Positions 40,715 through 50,133 of a DNA stretch of 64,000 nucleotides are shown here, one piece after another. The notes under the pieces were generated by a model. The model was not told the DNA's origin and searched no databases. It saw nothing but the letters and a program-made list of their open reading frames with translations. Numbering within the stretch: position 1 is the stretch's first letter; the number at the start of each line of letters is the position of its first letter. A program made the translations under genes and the position numbers. This stretch comes from an uncultured Eubacteriales bacterium (lineage in GTDB: Bacteria; Bacillota; Clostridia; Oscillospirales; Oscillospiraceae). The DNA is taken from assembly GCA_900544765.1 (NCBI GenBank), contig UQWI01000004.1:1-64000 (forward strand), written 5' to 3'.

Positions 40715-41824
40715 TCACTCGCCTGCTTTCATTGCCAGGTATGCGTTGATGAAACCGTCGATGTCGCCGTCCATGACGGCGTTGATGTTGCCGTTTTCAA
40801 AGCCGGTGCGCGCGTCCTTGGCCAGGGTGTAGGGCATAAACACATAGGAGCGGATGGCGCTGCCGAAGTCTATTTTCATCTGTACGCCCTTGATGTCGCT
40901 TATCTTCTCGAGGTGCTCGCGCTCCTTTATCTCGGCGAGCTTGGCGCGCAGCATGTCCTTGCAGTTTTCGAGGTTCTGGAAGTGGCTGCGCTCCACCTGG
41001 CTGGACACTACTATGCCGGTCGGCAGGTGGGTCAGGCGCACGGCGCTGGAGGTCTTGTTGACCTTCTGGCCGCCTGCGCCGGAGGAGCGGAACACGTCCA
41101 TCTTGATGTCCTCGTCGCGCAGCTCAATCTCGCCTGTGTCGGTTATCTCGGGCATGACCTCGACTGCGGCGAAGCTGGTCTGGCGGCGGCCGGAGGCGTC
41201 GAAGGGGCTGATGCGCACCAGGCGGTGCACACCGTGCTCGCTCTTGAGGTAGCCGTAGGCGTTCTCGCCCTCTATCTTTATGGACGCGCTCTTGATGCCT
41301 GCCTCCTCGCCGTCCTGCCAGTCGAGCAGGGTGTAGGTGTAGCCGTGGCGCTCGGCCCAGCGGGTGTACATGCGGTAGAGCATCTGGGCCCAGTCCTGGG
41401 CCTCCGTGCCGCCCGCGCCGGGGTGGATGGTGAGTATGGCGTTGTTCGCGTCGTACTCGCCGGAGAGCAGCGTGGAGAGACGCATGCTCTCAAGCGTCTC
41501 CTCAAACTCGGCGTAGCCGCTCTTGAGCTCGTCGAGCATGCTGTCGTCGTTCTCCTCTATGGCCATGTCGCAGATGGTCATGAGGTCGTCCCACTGCGCG
41601 CAGAGCTTCTCGTACTTGGCCACCTTGTTTTGCAGCTGCTTGAGACGCTTCTGCACCTTCTGGGAGTTGTTAACGTCGTTCCAGAAGCCCTCCTTCGCGC
41701 TCTCGGCCTCGAGCGAGGCTATCTCGACGCGCGTGTCGTCGAGCTTGAGCGCACGGCCAAGGCCCTCTAGGTTGGGCTTTATGCCGTTGAGCTTGGACTT
41801 GTACTCGTCAAATTCGATTATCAT
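40715..41824 (-). CDS. prfB: Peptide chain release factor 2
   Basis: Recognises UGA and UAA stop codons and triggers peptide release. The specificity tripeptide SPF (ISPFDASG) and the catalytic GGQ (SSGAGGQKVNKTSSAVR) are present. The 369-residue frame runs uninterrupted from MIIEFDEYKSKLNG: at the place where most bacteria have the CTT-TGA programmed frameshift, this gene reads on as GLGRALKLDD. Autoregulation by frameshifting is thus absent. The capA-like gene overlaps the region after its stop. Confidence 0.96.
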   Translation of the reverse strand: MIIEFDEYKSKLNGIKPNLEGLGRALKLDDTRVEIASLEAESAKEGFWNDVNNSQKVQKRLKQLQNKVAKYEKLCAQWDDLMTICDMAIEENDDSMLDELKSGYAEFEETLESMRLSTLLSGEYDANNAILTIHPGAGGTEAQDWAQMLYRMYTRWAERHGYTYTLLDWQDGEEAGIKSASIKIEGENAYGYLKSEHGVHRLVRISPFDASGRRQTSFAAVEVMPEITDTGEIELRDEDIKMDVFRSSGAGGQKVNKTSSAVRLTHLPTGIVVSSQVERSHFQNLENCKDMLRAKLAEIKEREHLEKISDIKGVQMKIDFGSAIRSYVFMPYTLAKDARTGFENGNINAVMDGDIDGFINAYLAMKAGE

Positions 41825-41974
41825 ATTATTTTCAAACCACTCTTTAAGATAGATTTTTAGCTATAGTATTATATACAAATTAAAGCGCGTTGTAAATAGG
41901 CTTCTGACGTGCTATAATGCTTAAAGCAGGGCGCAGGCCCCGAAATATGTGCCATGGCGAAAGGAGAACACTCG

Positions 41975-42424
41975 ATGCCTTTAGAGATAGTACGCGGTGA
42001 CATAGCCGAAGTGGAGGCGGAGGCGGCGGCCGTAGAGCTGAGCATAGCTCCTGGCGGCCGTGCAAAGCAGATGCTGGATAAGATGAAGGAGAGCTTCGGC
42101 CTGGACACGCCGCTAGAGCCGGGCATGGCGGATATAGAGCTGGCCAAGTCCGGCAGGACGAGGTTTATAATACGCGCCGCGATACCCAAGTGGCAGGGCG
42201 GCGGCGCGGGGGAGCAGGACGCGCTGGCCAGGGCCTGCGCCAACGCCATGAGCCTGGCGCGGGAGTTCGGCCTGCGCTCCGTGGCCTTCCCGCTGCTGGG
42301 CGCGGAGAGCGGCTACCCCGAGGAACTCGCGCTGCGCACGGAGAAGGCCGTGCTGAACGTCGCTCTCGTGAACGACAACATGAAGATAATACTGGTGCTC
42401 GCCCCGGATGTGGGCGAAGCGTGA
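41975..42424 (+). CDS. Macro-domain protein (ADP-ribose binding)
   Basis: A 149-residue stand-alone macro domain (MPLEIVRGDIAEVEAEAAA ... RFIIRAAIP ... EFGLRSVAFPLLGAESGYP). Such proteins bind ADP-ribose and often remove it or hydrolyse O-acetyl-ADP-ribose, the sirtuin by-product. The usual NAAN segment is replaced by VELSIAPGG, so the proximal ribose contacts are altered and enzymatic activity is uncertain. ATG 41975 has AAGGAG 8 bases upstream. It lies 11 kb from the sirtuin gene, so a joint role is possible but not implied by an operon. Confidence 0.8.
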   Translation: MPLEIVRGDIAEVEAEAAAVELSIAPGGRAKQMLDKMKESFGLDTPLEPGMADIELAKSGRTRFIIRAAIPKWQGGGAGEQDALARACANAMSLAREFGLRSVAFPLLGAESGYPEELALRTEKAVLNVALVNDNMKIILVLAPDVGEA

Positions 42425-42426
42425 GC

Positions 42427-42458
42427 AAAGCGCCGCGGCAGCAAGCCGCGGCGCTTTT
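42427..42458. terminator. Bidirectional terminator, macro-domain and Crp/Fnr genes
   Basis: A 12-bp stem AAAGCGCCGCGG/CCGCGGCGCTTT with a 7-nt loop between two converging stop codons. Confidence 0.85.
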
Positions 42459-42461
42459 GCT

Positions 42462-43118
42462 TTAGTCCAGGGCGTAGCGGCGAAGGTATTGGCTGTCCAA
42501 CACGCGGATGCGCCGGGCAGAGAGTTCTATCACGCCGTCGTCTATCAGGCGGTGGAGGATGCGGTTTACGCTGTTGCGCGTGGATATGCCGCAAAAGCCC
42601 GCGATGTCCTCGTTGCTGACGGGAAAGTCTATCAGCACGCCGTCCCCGTCCCGGCGCCCGAACTGGCTCATCAGCATGTACAGCAGGGCGCATACGGCCC
42701 CGGTCTTGCCGTTCATTATCATCATCTGCTGACGGTGTATGGCCTCCACCAGATTGGCGCGGTAGTAGTCCTTGACATAGGCCTGCAGGCGAGCGTCGGA
42801 GTTGACGTAGTCCCAGAACTGCACGCGCGGGATGCGGTAAAAGCTCACCTCCGGGCTCTCGATGCGGACATTGAAGGGCGCGCTCGTATAGCTGCTGACC
42901 TCGTCGCGCAGCAGCGAGATGATGTCCGGGCCCTTGAGATAGGCTATATTGAACTCGCGCCCGTCCTTCATAATGACGCTGGTCTTTACCACGCCGTCAC
43001 GCAGGACGTAGGTGTACTGCTGCTCATAGCCGAAATACTCGAGGTAGGTGTGGTGCCTCTGTGTGATGAGCGGTATGCCGCGCTTGTCCAGATATGTTAG
43101 CAGGTAGCTGTTGTCCAT
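42462..43118 (-). CDS. Crp/Fnr-family transcriptional regulator
   Basis: A 218-residue regulator with an N-terminal cyclic-nucleotide-binding-fold domain (YTYVLRDGVVKTSVIMKDGREFNIAYLKGPDII) and a C-terminal HTH (VSNEDIAGFCGISTRNSVNRILHRL). The cAMP-binding arginine and phosphate cassette are not evident, nor is an Fnr cysteine cluster. ATG 43118 follows GGAGGTCGAA. It is divergent from larA with about 150 bp between starts, so it is the probable regulator of the lactate racemase. Confidence 0.88.
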   Translation of the reverse strand: MDNSYLLTYLDKRGIPLITQRHHTYLEYFGYEQQYTYVLRDGVVKTSVIMKDGREFNIAYLKGPDIISLLRDEVSSYTSAPFNVRIESPEVSFYRIPRVQFWDYVNSDARLQAYVKDYYRANLVEAIHRQQMMIMNGKTGAVCALLYMLMSQFGRRDGDGVLIDFPVSNEDIAGFCGISTRNSVNRILHRLIDDGVIELSARRIRVLDSQYLRRYALD

Positions 43119-43269
43119 ATTCGACCTCCTGGCAGTGACACGGACATTATACACCACCAAGGCGGAAATGTTAACACGTGATGACAACAAATGCGATTTT
43201 CAGAACGGCGTCTTTAACTTATACTGGGGGCAGAAGATATTGCGCAAAAAATACGAAGGAGGAGTCACC

Positions 43270-44547
43270 TTGCGCGAATTTGAACTGCCTTATGACAAAA
43301 AGACGCTGAAGCTTCACCTGGACGAGCGCAACTTTGCCGGGCTGCTTGAGGGCAGCCAGAGCACATACCCGGCGCCCGAGGACCAGGCCGCATTCATTGC
43401 CAAGTCTCTGGACGAGCCCATAGGCTCCCCGAGGCTCGAAGAGCTCGCTGCGGGCAAGCGGGACGTGGTCATCATCTGCTCCGACCACACCAGGCCCATC
43501 CCGTCCAAAATCATCACGCCCATGCTGCTCGAGCGCATACGCTCCGTGAGCCCGGACGCCCGCATACGCCTGCTGATAGCAACCGGCTCCCACCGCACGA
43601 CCAGCCGCGAGGAGCTCGTGAGCAAGTTCGGCGAGGAGATAGTCGAGCGCGAGGAGATAATTGTCCACGACGCGCGCGACAAGGCCAACCTCGTGGAGGT
43701 GGGCACCCTGCCCAGCGGCGGGCCCTGCATCATCAACAAGATAGCCGCCGAGGCAGACCTCCTGATAAGCGAGGGCTTCGTCGAGGCGCATTTTTTCGCG
43801 GGCTTCTCCGGCGGACGCAAGAGCGTGCTGCCCGGCGTCTCCGCCTACGAGACTATCACGGCAAACCACTGCGGCCCGAACCTCGCAGATGAGAACACGC
43901 GCCCCGGCAACCTCGAGGGCAACGTGGTCCACCGCGACATGGTCTATGCCGCTCGCAAGGTAAACCTCGCCTTTATCATCAACGTGGTGCTCAACGGCAA
44001 ACGCGAGGTCATCGGCAGCTTCGCCGGGGACCTCGAGGCCGCGCACGAGGCCGGATGCGAGTTCCTGCGCTCTCTCGCGGGCGTAAAGCGCGTAAATTGC
44101 GACGTAGCTGTTGTAACCAACGGCGGCTATCCGCTCGACCAGAACCTCTACCAGAGCACCAAGGGCCTGTCCACGGCCGACGCCGTGCTGCCCGAGGGCG
44201 GCGTCGTGATAATGGTTGCGGGCTGCCGCGACGGCCACGGCGGACGGGATTTCTACGAAAACGTCGCCCAGGCCGCGAGCCCGGCCGAGTTCCTCGAGCG
44301 GGCGGTACACACCCCCTTTGACAAGACCGCTCCCGAGCAGTGGACGAGCCAGATTCTGGCCAAGACCCTGGTGCGGCACCCTGTCATCTACGTCAGCGAC
44401 CTGGTCGACCCCGCGCTCATGGCCGGGCTTGGCATAAGGCTCGCCAAAACCCCCGACGAGGCCCTGGAGATGGCCTTCGAGCTCAAGGGCCGCGACGCCC
44501 GCGTCGCTGTCATACCCAACGCCCCCGGCGTCATAGTCGGCGACTGA
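43270..44547 (+). CDS. larA: Nickel-pincer-type lactate racemase family protein LarA
   Basis: A 425-residue member of the LarA family; the characterised enzyme interconverts D- and L-lactate with a nickel-pincer cofactor, and relatives act on other 2-hydroxyacids. Visible motifs are CSDHTRPIPSKII, ATGSHRTTSREEL and AHFFAGFSGGRKSVLPG, which contain the active-site histidines and the cofactor-binding lysine. TTG 43270 is chosen because GAAGGAGG lies just before it and homology starts there. The larB, larC and larE cofactor genes are not in the window. A 2-hydroxyacid racemase is of interest next to the 2-hydroxyacyl-CoA dehydratase island. Confidence 0.88.
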   Translation: MREFELPYDKKTLKLHLDERNFAGLLEGSQSTYPAPEDQAAFIAKSLDEPIGSPRLEELAAGKRDVVIICSDHTRPIPSKIITPMLLERIRSVSPDARIRLLIATGSHRTTSREELVSKFGEEIVEREEIIVHDARDKANLVEVGTLPSGGPCIINKIAAEADLLISEGFVEAHFFAGFSGGRKSVLPGVSAYETITANHCGPNLADENTRPGNLEGNVVHRDMVYAARKVNLAFIINVVLNGKREVIGSFAGDLEAAHEAGCEFLRSLAGVKRVNCDVAVVTNGGYPLDQNLYQSTKGLSTADAVLPEGGVVIMVAGCRDGHGGRDFYENVAQAASPAEFLERAVHTPFDKTAPEQWTSQILAKTLVRHPVIYVSDLVDPALMAGLGIRLAKTPDEALEMAFELKGRDARVAVIPNAPGVIVGD

Positions 44548-44560
44548 GGGGTTTGCGTTT

Positions 44561-44597
44561 AAAAGCGCGTCCGGATTGCGCATCCGGGCGCGCTTTT
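44561..44597 (+). terminator. Terminator of larA
   Basis: A 16-bp stem (44561-44576 with 44582-44597, one wobble) ending in TTTT. Its sequence is nearly the same as the terminator at 45318-45351. Confidence 0.85.
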
Positions 44598-44639
44598 GTT
44601 ATTGCTGTGTTAAGCAAAAGTAAAATTTTGGCGGATATC

Positions 44640-44668
44640 TTGACTTTCGTGGAGGGTGATGATATACA
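44640..44668 (+). promoter_or_regulatory. Promoter of the exported protein gene
   Basis: TTGACT (44640-44645), 17-bp spacer, TATACA (44663-44668), about 30 bp upstream of the GTG start. Confidence 0.6.
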
Positions 44669-44696
44669 GAAAACAGCAAATTTGGAGGTGCGTTGT

Positions 44697-45308
44697 GTGA
44701 AAAAGCGACATGCTGTTGTTCTGCTGCTGCTCTTCGCGGTGACGGCGCTGTGCGCCGTGCTCGGTGAAGGGGCGGCATCCCGTGCGTCCGTGCTGAGCAT
44801 AGACCCGCAGGACGCCGGGAGCATAGAGGCCTTTGTTGGACGCTGGCTGCGTGAAGAGGCGGATGACCTCAAATACACCGCCGCTACGATAGACGTCGGC
44901 AGCTGCGAGTACCGCGTGCTGGCCGTGGCCGAAGAGCCGCCGTATGCCGCGCTGTGCTTCGACGTGTGGAGTACGGAGGAGGTCGAGGGCACCGGTCGGG
45001 TGCGCGTTATGGCGTGCTTCGAGGATGAGGGGGACGGGTATTCATACATCGCCGGCCGCACGAGCACTCAGATGCAGGGCTTCAAACGTGTTCTGTATCC
45101 TATTGACGGCGGCAAGCAACTGCTGACCGTGTACGGTGATAACTCGGAGGCTGGGGCGGCGGCGTATAGTTTTTCCTGCGGCGGTGAGGAGTACACCGTG
45201 CCGGTCGAGGAGGACGGCTTTGTGCTGGACATGCTTGTCCTGCCGGTAGATGGCAAAGCTCTGGCCGATTTCCGCCTGACAGGCGCGGACGGCCTACAGA
45301 TAGACTGA
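44697..45308 (+). CDS. Exported protein of unknown function
   Basis: A 203-residue protein with an N-terminal signal peptide or anchor ([22 protein letters not shown]) followed by a beta-rich acidic domain ([26 protein letters not shown] ... [38 protein letters not shown]). I do not recognise the family. GTG 44697 has TTGGAGG upstream. It forms a single-gene unit with its own promoter and terminator. Probably secreted or held on the outer face of the membrane. Confidence 0.65.
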   Translation: MKKRHAVVLLLLFAVTALCAVLGEGAASRASVLSIDPQDAGSIEAFVGRWLREEADDLKYTAATIDVGSCEYRVLAVAEEPPYAALCFDVWSTEEVEGTGRVRVMACFEDEGDGYSYIAGRTSTQMQGFKRVLYPIDGGKQLLTVYGDNSEAGAAAYSFSCGGEEYTVPVEEDGFVLDMLVLPVDGKALADFRLTGADGLQID

Positions 45309-45317
45309 GCGGAGCAC

Positions 45318-45351
45318 AAAGCGCGCCCGGATACGCATCCGGGCGCGCTTT
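45318..45351 (+). terminator. Terminator of the exported protein gene
   Basis: A 15-bp perfect stem AAAGCGCGCCCGGAT/ATCCGGGCGCGCTTT with a 4-nt loop. The T tract is short. Confidence 0.8.
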
Positions 45352-45360
45352 GCATATCTA

Positions 45361-45389
45361 TTTACAAATCCGGTGGTTTTCAGTATAAT
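45361..45389 (+). promoter_or_regulatory. Promoter of the xre-lepA operon
   Basis: TTTACA (45361-45366), 17-bp spacer, perfect TATAAT (45384-45389). Confidence 0.7.
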
Positions 45390-45421
45390 ACAAACTGTAA
45401 TATTATCTGCAAAAACGGAGG

Positions 45422-45735
45422 ATGAAGATGTCAAAAGCGTTTGCACAGGCCATGAGCCAGCTACGGCGCGCACGCGGCATGAGCCAGAGGGAGGTTGCGG
45501 CCGGGCTGGGCGTCAGCCAGGCGCTGCTCTCGCACTACGAAAACGGCGCGCGGGAGCCGACCCTGGACTTCGTCGCGCGCATCTGCGACTACTACGGCGT
45601 TTCGGCCGACTACATGCTCGGACGCACCGGCGACCCGGGCGGCGGCGATGCAAACGGCGGCGAGCTGCGTGCTCTGGCGCAGCAGCTGCGGGCTCTGGCG
45701 GACAAGGCGGAACTTTTGGCAGAGGGAGAAGCGAA

Positions 45736-45739
<4 letters not shown>
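45422..45739 (+). CDS. XRE-family transcriptional regulator
   Basis: A 105-residue HTH protein ([57 protein letters not shown]) with a short C-terminal leucine-rich helix ([20 protein letters not shown]) that could form a dimer. AACGGAGG lies before the ATG. It overlaps lepA by ATGA, an unusual partner for a translation factor; it may control its own operon. Confidence 0.85.
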
Positions 45740-47538
<1,799 letters not shown>

Positions 47539-47614
47539 GTTTTTGCGCGGCGCAACGATGTGAAAGACCTGTTCTCGGCGACGGCGCTGGTGCTTTTCGG
47601 AGAGGAGGACGCCT

Positions 47615-48274
47615 GTGGCCAACAAAAAGCTGCTCACGAATGCTGTTGCTCTGCTGCCGTTGGCGGCGGGACTTGCCGCGCTTTGCTTTGCGCCGGAGGA
47701 AATCCCGCTGGGCTTTGACGGCGCGGGCGCTCCGGACGAGTGGGGCTCGCGCTGGACGCTGCTGCTCTGGCCGCTTGTTGTGCTGGCTTTGCGGCTGGCG
47801 CTCGCCGGACTGGGCAGGCTTGCGGCGCTGGATAAAGACGGCGCGCACCTGGCTGCGTTCATGGACACGGCGGCCTTTGCCGTCACGGCGTTTTTCGCAG
47901 TCATAGCGTTATACAAGCTTGCCGTGCCGATGATACCCGGGCTGGATATGTCCCGGGCGGGGCGCTGCGCGCGGATAATGCAGTTTGCCGCGGCGCTGCT
48001 CGGCATTCTCTTCATCGCGGCTAAGGACGAGGTCAGCGCCATCCCATACAACAAAAACGTCGGCCTCAAGACAAAATACACCCTCGCAGGCGAGGCCGTC
48101 TGGCGCGCCGCGCACGTGTTCTGGGGCAGAGCGCTCGCCGCCGCGGGCGGCTGCACAGTTACGCTTGCGGTATTTCTGCCCGGCGTTTGGAGCCTCGCCG
48201 CCGCACTCGTGTTATTTGCTTTGACGGCTGTCTCCGCCGCCGTGTACGCCGGCAGGTATGCCCGGCGGTTATGA
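47615..48274 (+). CDS. SdpI/DUF1648-type membrane protein
   Basis: A 219-residue protein with about six hydrophobic segments. The N-terminal LPLAAGLAALCFAPEEIPLGFDGAGAPDEWGSRW fits the DUF1648 pattern, and the part after residue 130 (GNK-like IPYNKNVGLKTKYTLAGEAVWRAAHVFWG) fits the SdpI family, whose founding member gives immunity to the SdpC toxin and sequesters a repressor. GTG 47615 has GGAGG just upstream. No toxin gene is seen nearby. Confidence 0.78.
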   Translation: MANKKLLTNAVALLPLAAGLAALCFAPEEIPLGFDGAGAPDEWGSRWTLLLWPLVVLALRLALAGLGRLAALDKDGAHLAAFMDTAAFAVTAFFAVIALYKLAVPMIPGLDMSRAGRCARIMQFAAALLGILFIAAKDEVSAIPYNKNVGLKTKYTLAGEAVWRAAHVFWGRALAAAGGCTVTLAVFLPGVWSLAAALVLFALTAVSAAVYAGRYARRL

Positions 48275-48420
48275 GGTTTGAACGCCGTGTGTTGCCGGCC
48301 GAACGGCATCACACGTTTCAACAATATTCCACCCGCAGGGCGGGCGTGGAGGCCCACCCCCGAGATAACCATGAAGCCCAGCAACCACCCCGGTGGCTGC
48401 ACAATAAAAAGGAGGCAACC

Positions 48421-50022
48421 ATGCGCATCACATTCCTCGGCGCCGCGCACGAGGTCACGGGGAGCTGCACCTACATCGAGTGCGGCAAGACCCGCTTCAT
48501 CGTCGACTGCGGCATGGAACAGGGCAGGGACATGTTCGAGAACCAGAGCCTGCCTATTTCGCCTTCCCAGGTGGACTTTGCGCTGCTGACCCACGCGCAC
48601 ATAGACCACTCGGGCCTGCTGCCGCTGCTGGCCAAAAACGGCTTTGCCGGCAGCGTGTACGCCACCGCCGCCACCTGCTCTCTGGCGGACATAATGCTGC
48701 GCGACAGCGCGCACATCCAGATGAGCGAGGCCGAGTACAAGACACGCAAGTCCAAACGCGCGGGCGGCGCGCCGGTTGAGCCGCTTTACGATGTTGAGGA
48801 CGTTGACGCTCTGGTGAAGAACCTGCGCCCCTGCTCCTACGGCGAGGTGATACAGGTGGCCGAGGGCGTTGCCATACGCTTCACCGACGTGGGGCATCTG
48901 CTGGGCTCGGCCTGCATCGAGGTCTGGCTGCGTGAGGACGGTGTGACCAAGAAGCTCGTGTTCTCAGGCGACGTGGGCAACGTGAACCAGCCTATACTGC
49001 GCGACCCGGAGACCGTATCCGATGCGGACTACGTCGTTGTCGAGAGCACCTACGGCGACAGGCTTCACACGGACGGCAGGCCGGACTACATCGGCGCGCT
49101 GACGGAAATAATCCAGCGTACGCTGGACAGGGGCGGCAACGTCGTGATTCCCGCCTTCGCCGTCGGCAGGACGCAGGAGATGCTGTATTTCATACGCGAG
49201 ATAAAGGAGCGCGGCCTGGTACACGGCCACGACGGCTTCAAGGTCTACGTGGACAGCCCGCTGGCCGTCGAGGCCACGAGCGTATTTTTGCAGTGCGACA
49301 CCTCTTTCCTCGACGACGAGGCCCGCGCCATACTCGCGCGCGGAGTGAACCCTCTCGCCTTCGACGGGCTGGAGGTCTCCGTCAGCGTGGACGAATCCCG
49401 CGCCATAAACGAGAACGCGGAGCCGAAGGTGATAATCTCCGCCTCCGGCATGTGCGACGCGGGCCGCATCCGCCACCACCTCAAGCACAACCTCTGGCGG
49501 AAAGAGAGCACCGTGCTCTTCGTCGGCTACCAGGCCGAGGGGACGCTGGGCCGCATGCTCTACGAGGGCGCGAAGGAGGTCAAGCTCTTCGGGGAGACTA
49601 TCGCCGTCAGGGCCGAGATACAGGTGCTGCCCGGCGTGAGCGGCCACGCGGACAAAAACGGGTTGCTGCGCTGGATGCGCGGCTTTACTGAACAGAAGCC
49701 CACACAGGTGTTTGTAAACCACGGCGACGACGGTGTGGCGGACGCCTTTGCCGAGACGCTGAAAGCAGAGCTGGGCTTCGAGGCCATGGCCCCGTACAGC
49801 GGGACGGTGTACGACCTCGCCGCGGGCGGGTTCGTGCTCTTGACCGAGGGCGTACCCATAGAGCGCAGGGCGCAGCCGAAGCGGAACAAATTCTTCGCCG
49901 CGCTCGTCAAAGCCTGCGAGCGCCTGCTCGACGCCGCAAAGGCCTGCGAGGGCCGCCCCAACCGCGACCTGCGCAAGTGGACTGAGCGCATAGAGGCGCT
50001 GATTAGGGATATGACCGGCTGA
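48421..50022 (+). CDS. MBL-fold beta-CASP hydrolase
   Basis: A 533-residue metallo-beta-lactamase with a beta-CASP insert, the fold of nucleic-acid-processing nucleases such as CPSF73-like RNases. Motifs: THAHIDHSGLLP, DVGHLLGSA, FSGDVGN, the ESTYGDR beginning of beta-CASP, SASGMCDAGR and GVSGHADKNGLL. The C-terminal 60 residues form a basic helical tail (QPKRNKFFAALVKACERLLDAAK). ATG 48421 follows AAAGGAGG. Likely an exo- or endonuclease on RNA, though the subgroup also includes uncharacterised hydrolases. Confidence 0.85.
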   Translation: MRITFLGAAHEVTGSCTYIECGKTRFIVDCGMEQGRDMFENQSLPISPSQVDFALLTHAHIDHSGLLPLLAKNGFAGSVYATAATCSLADIMLRDSAHIQMSEAEYKTRKSKRAGGAPVEPLYDVEDVDALVKNLRPCSYGEVIQVAEGVAIRFTDVGHLLGSACIEVWLREDGVTKKLVFSGDVGNVNQPILRDPETVSDADYVVVESTYGDRLHTDGRPDYIGALTEIIQRTLDRGGNVVIPAFAVGRTQEMLYFIREIKERGLVHGHDGFKVYVDSPLAVEATSVFLQCDTSFLDDEARAILARGVNPLAFDGLEVSVSVDESRAINENAEPKVIISASGMCDAGRIRHHLKHNLWRKESTVLFVGYQAEGTLGRMLYEGAKEVKLFGETIAVRAEIQVLPGVSGHADKNGLLRWMRGFTEQKPTQVFVNHGDDGVADAFAETLKAELGFEAMAPYSGTVYDLAAGGFVLLTEGVPIERRAQPKRNKFFAALVKACERLLDAAKACEGRPNRDLRKWTERIEALIRDMTG

Positions 50023-50133
50023 GAAAGCCGCATAAGTAGGCGCGGCGAGCCCGCAGGACGGGTTTCCCGCTCAACCAAGTCGCTTCCCACGCTGGAAATG
50101 CGCGGGGACGCGACCGACTGAAGGAGTAACCAT
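50023..50133. other. Short spacer with GC-rich inverted segments
   Basis: It contains several short inverted repeats, for example CCCGC near 50051 with GCGGG near 50103, but no gene. It precedes the ribosome site AAGGAG of the next gene. Confidence 0.3.
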
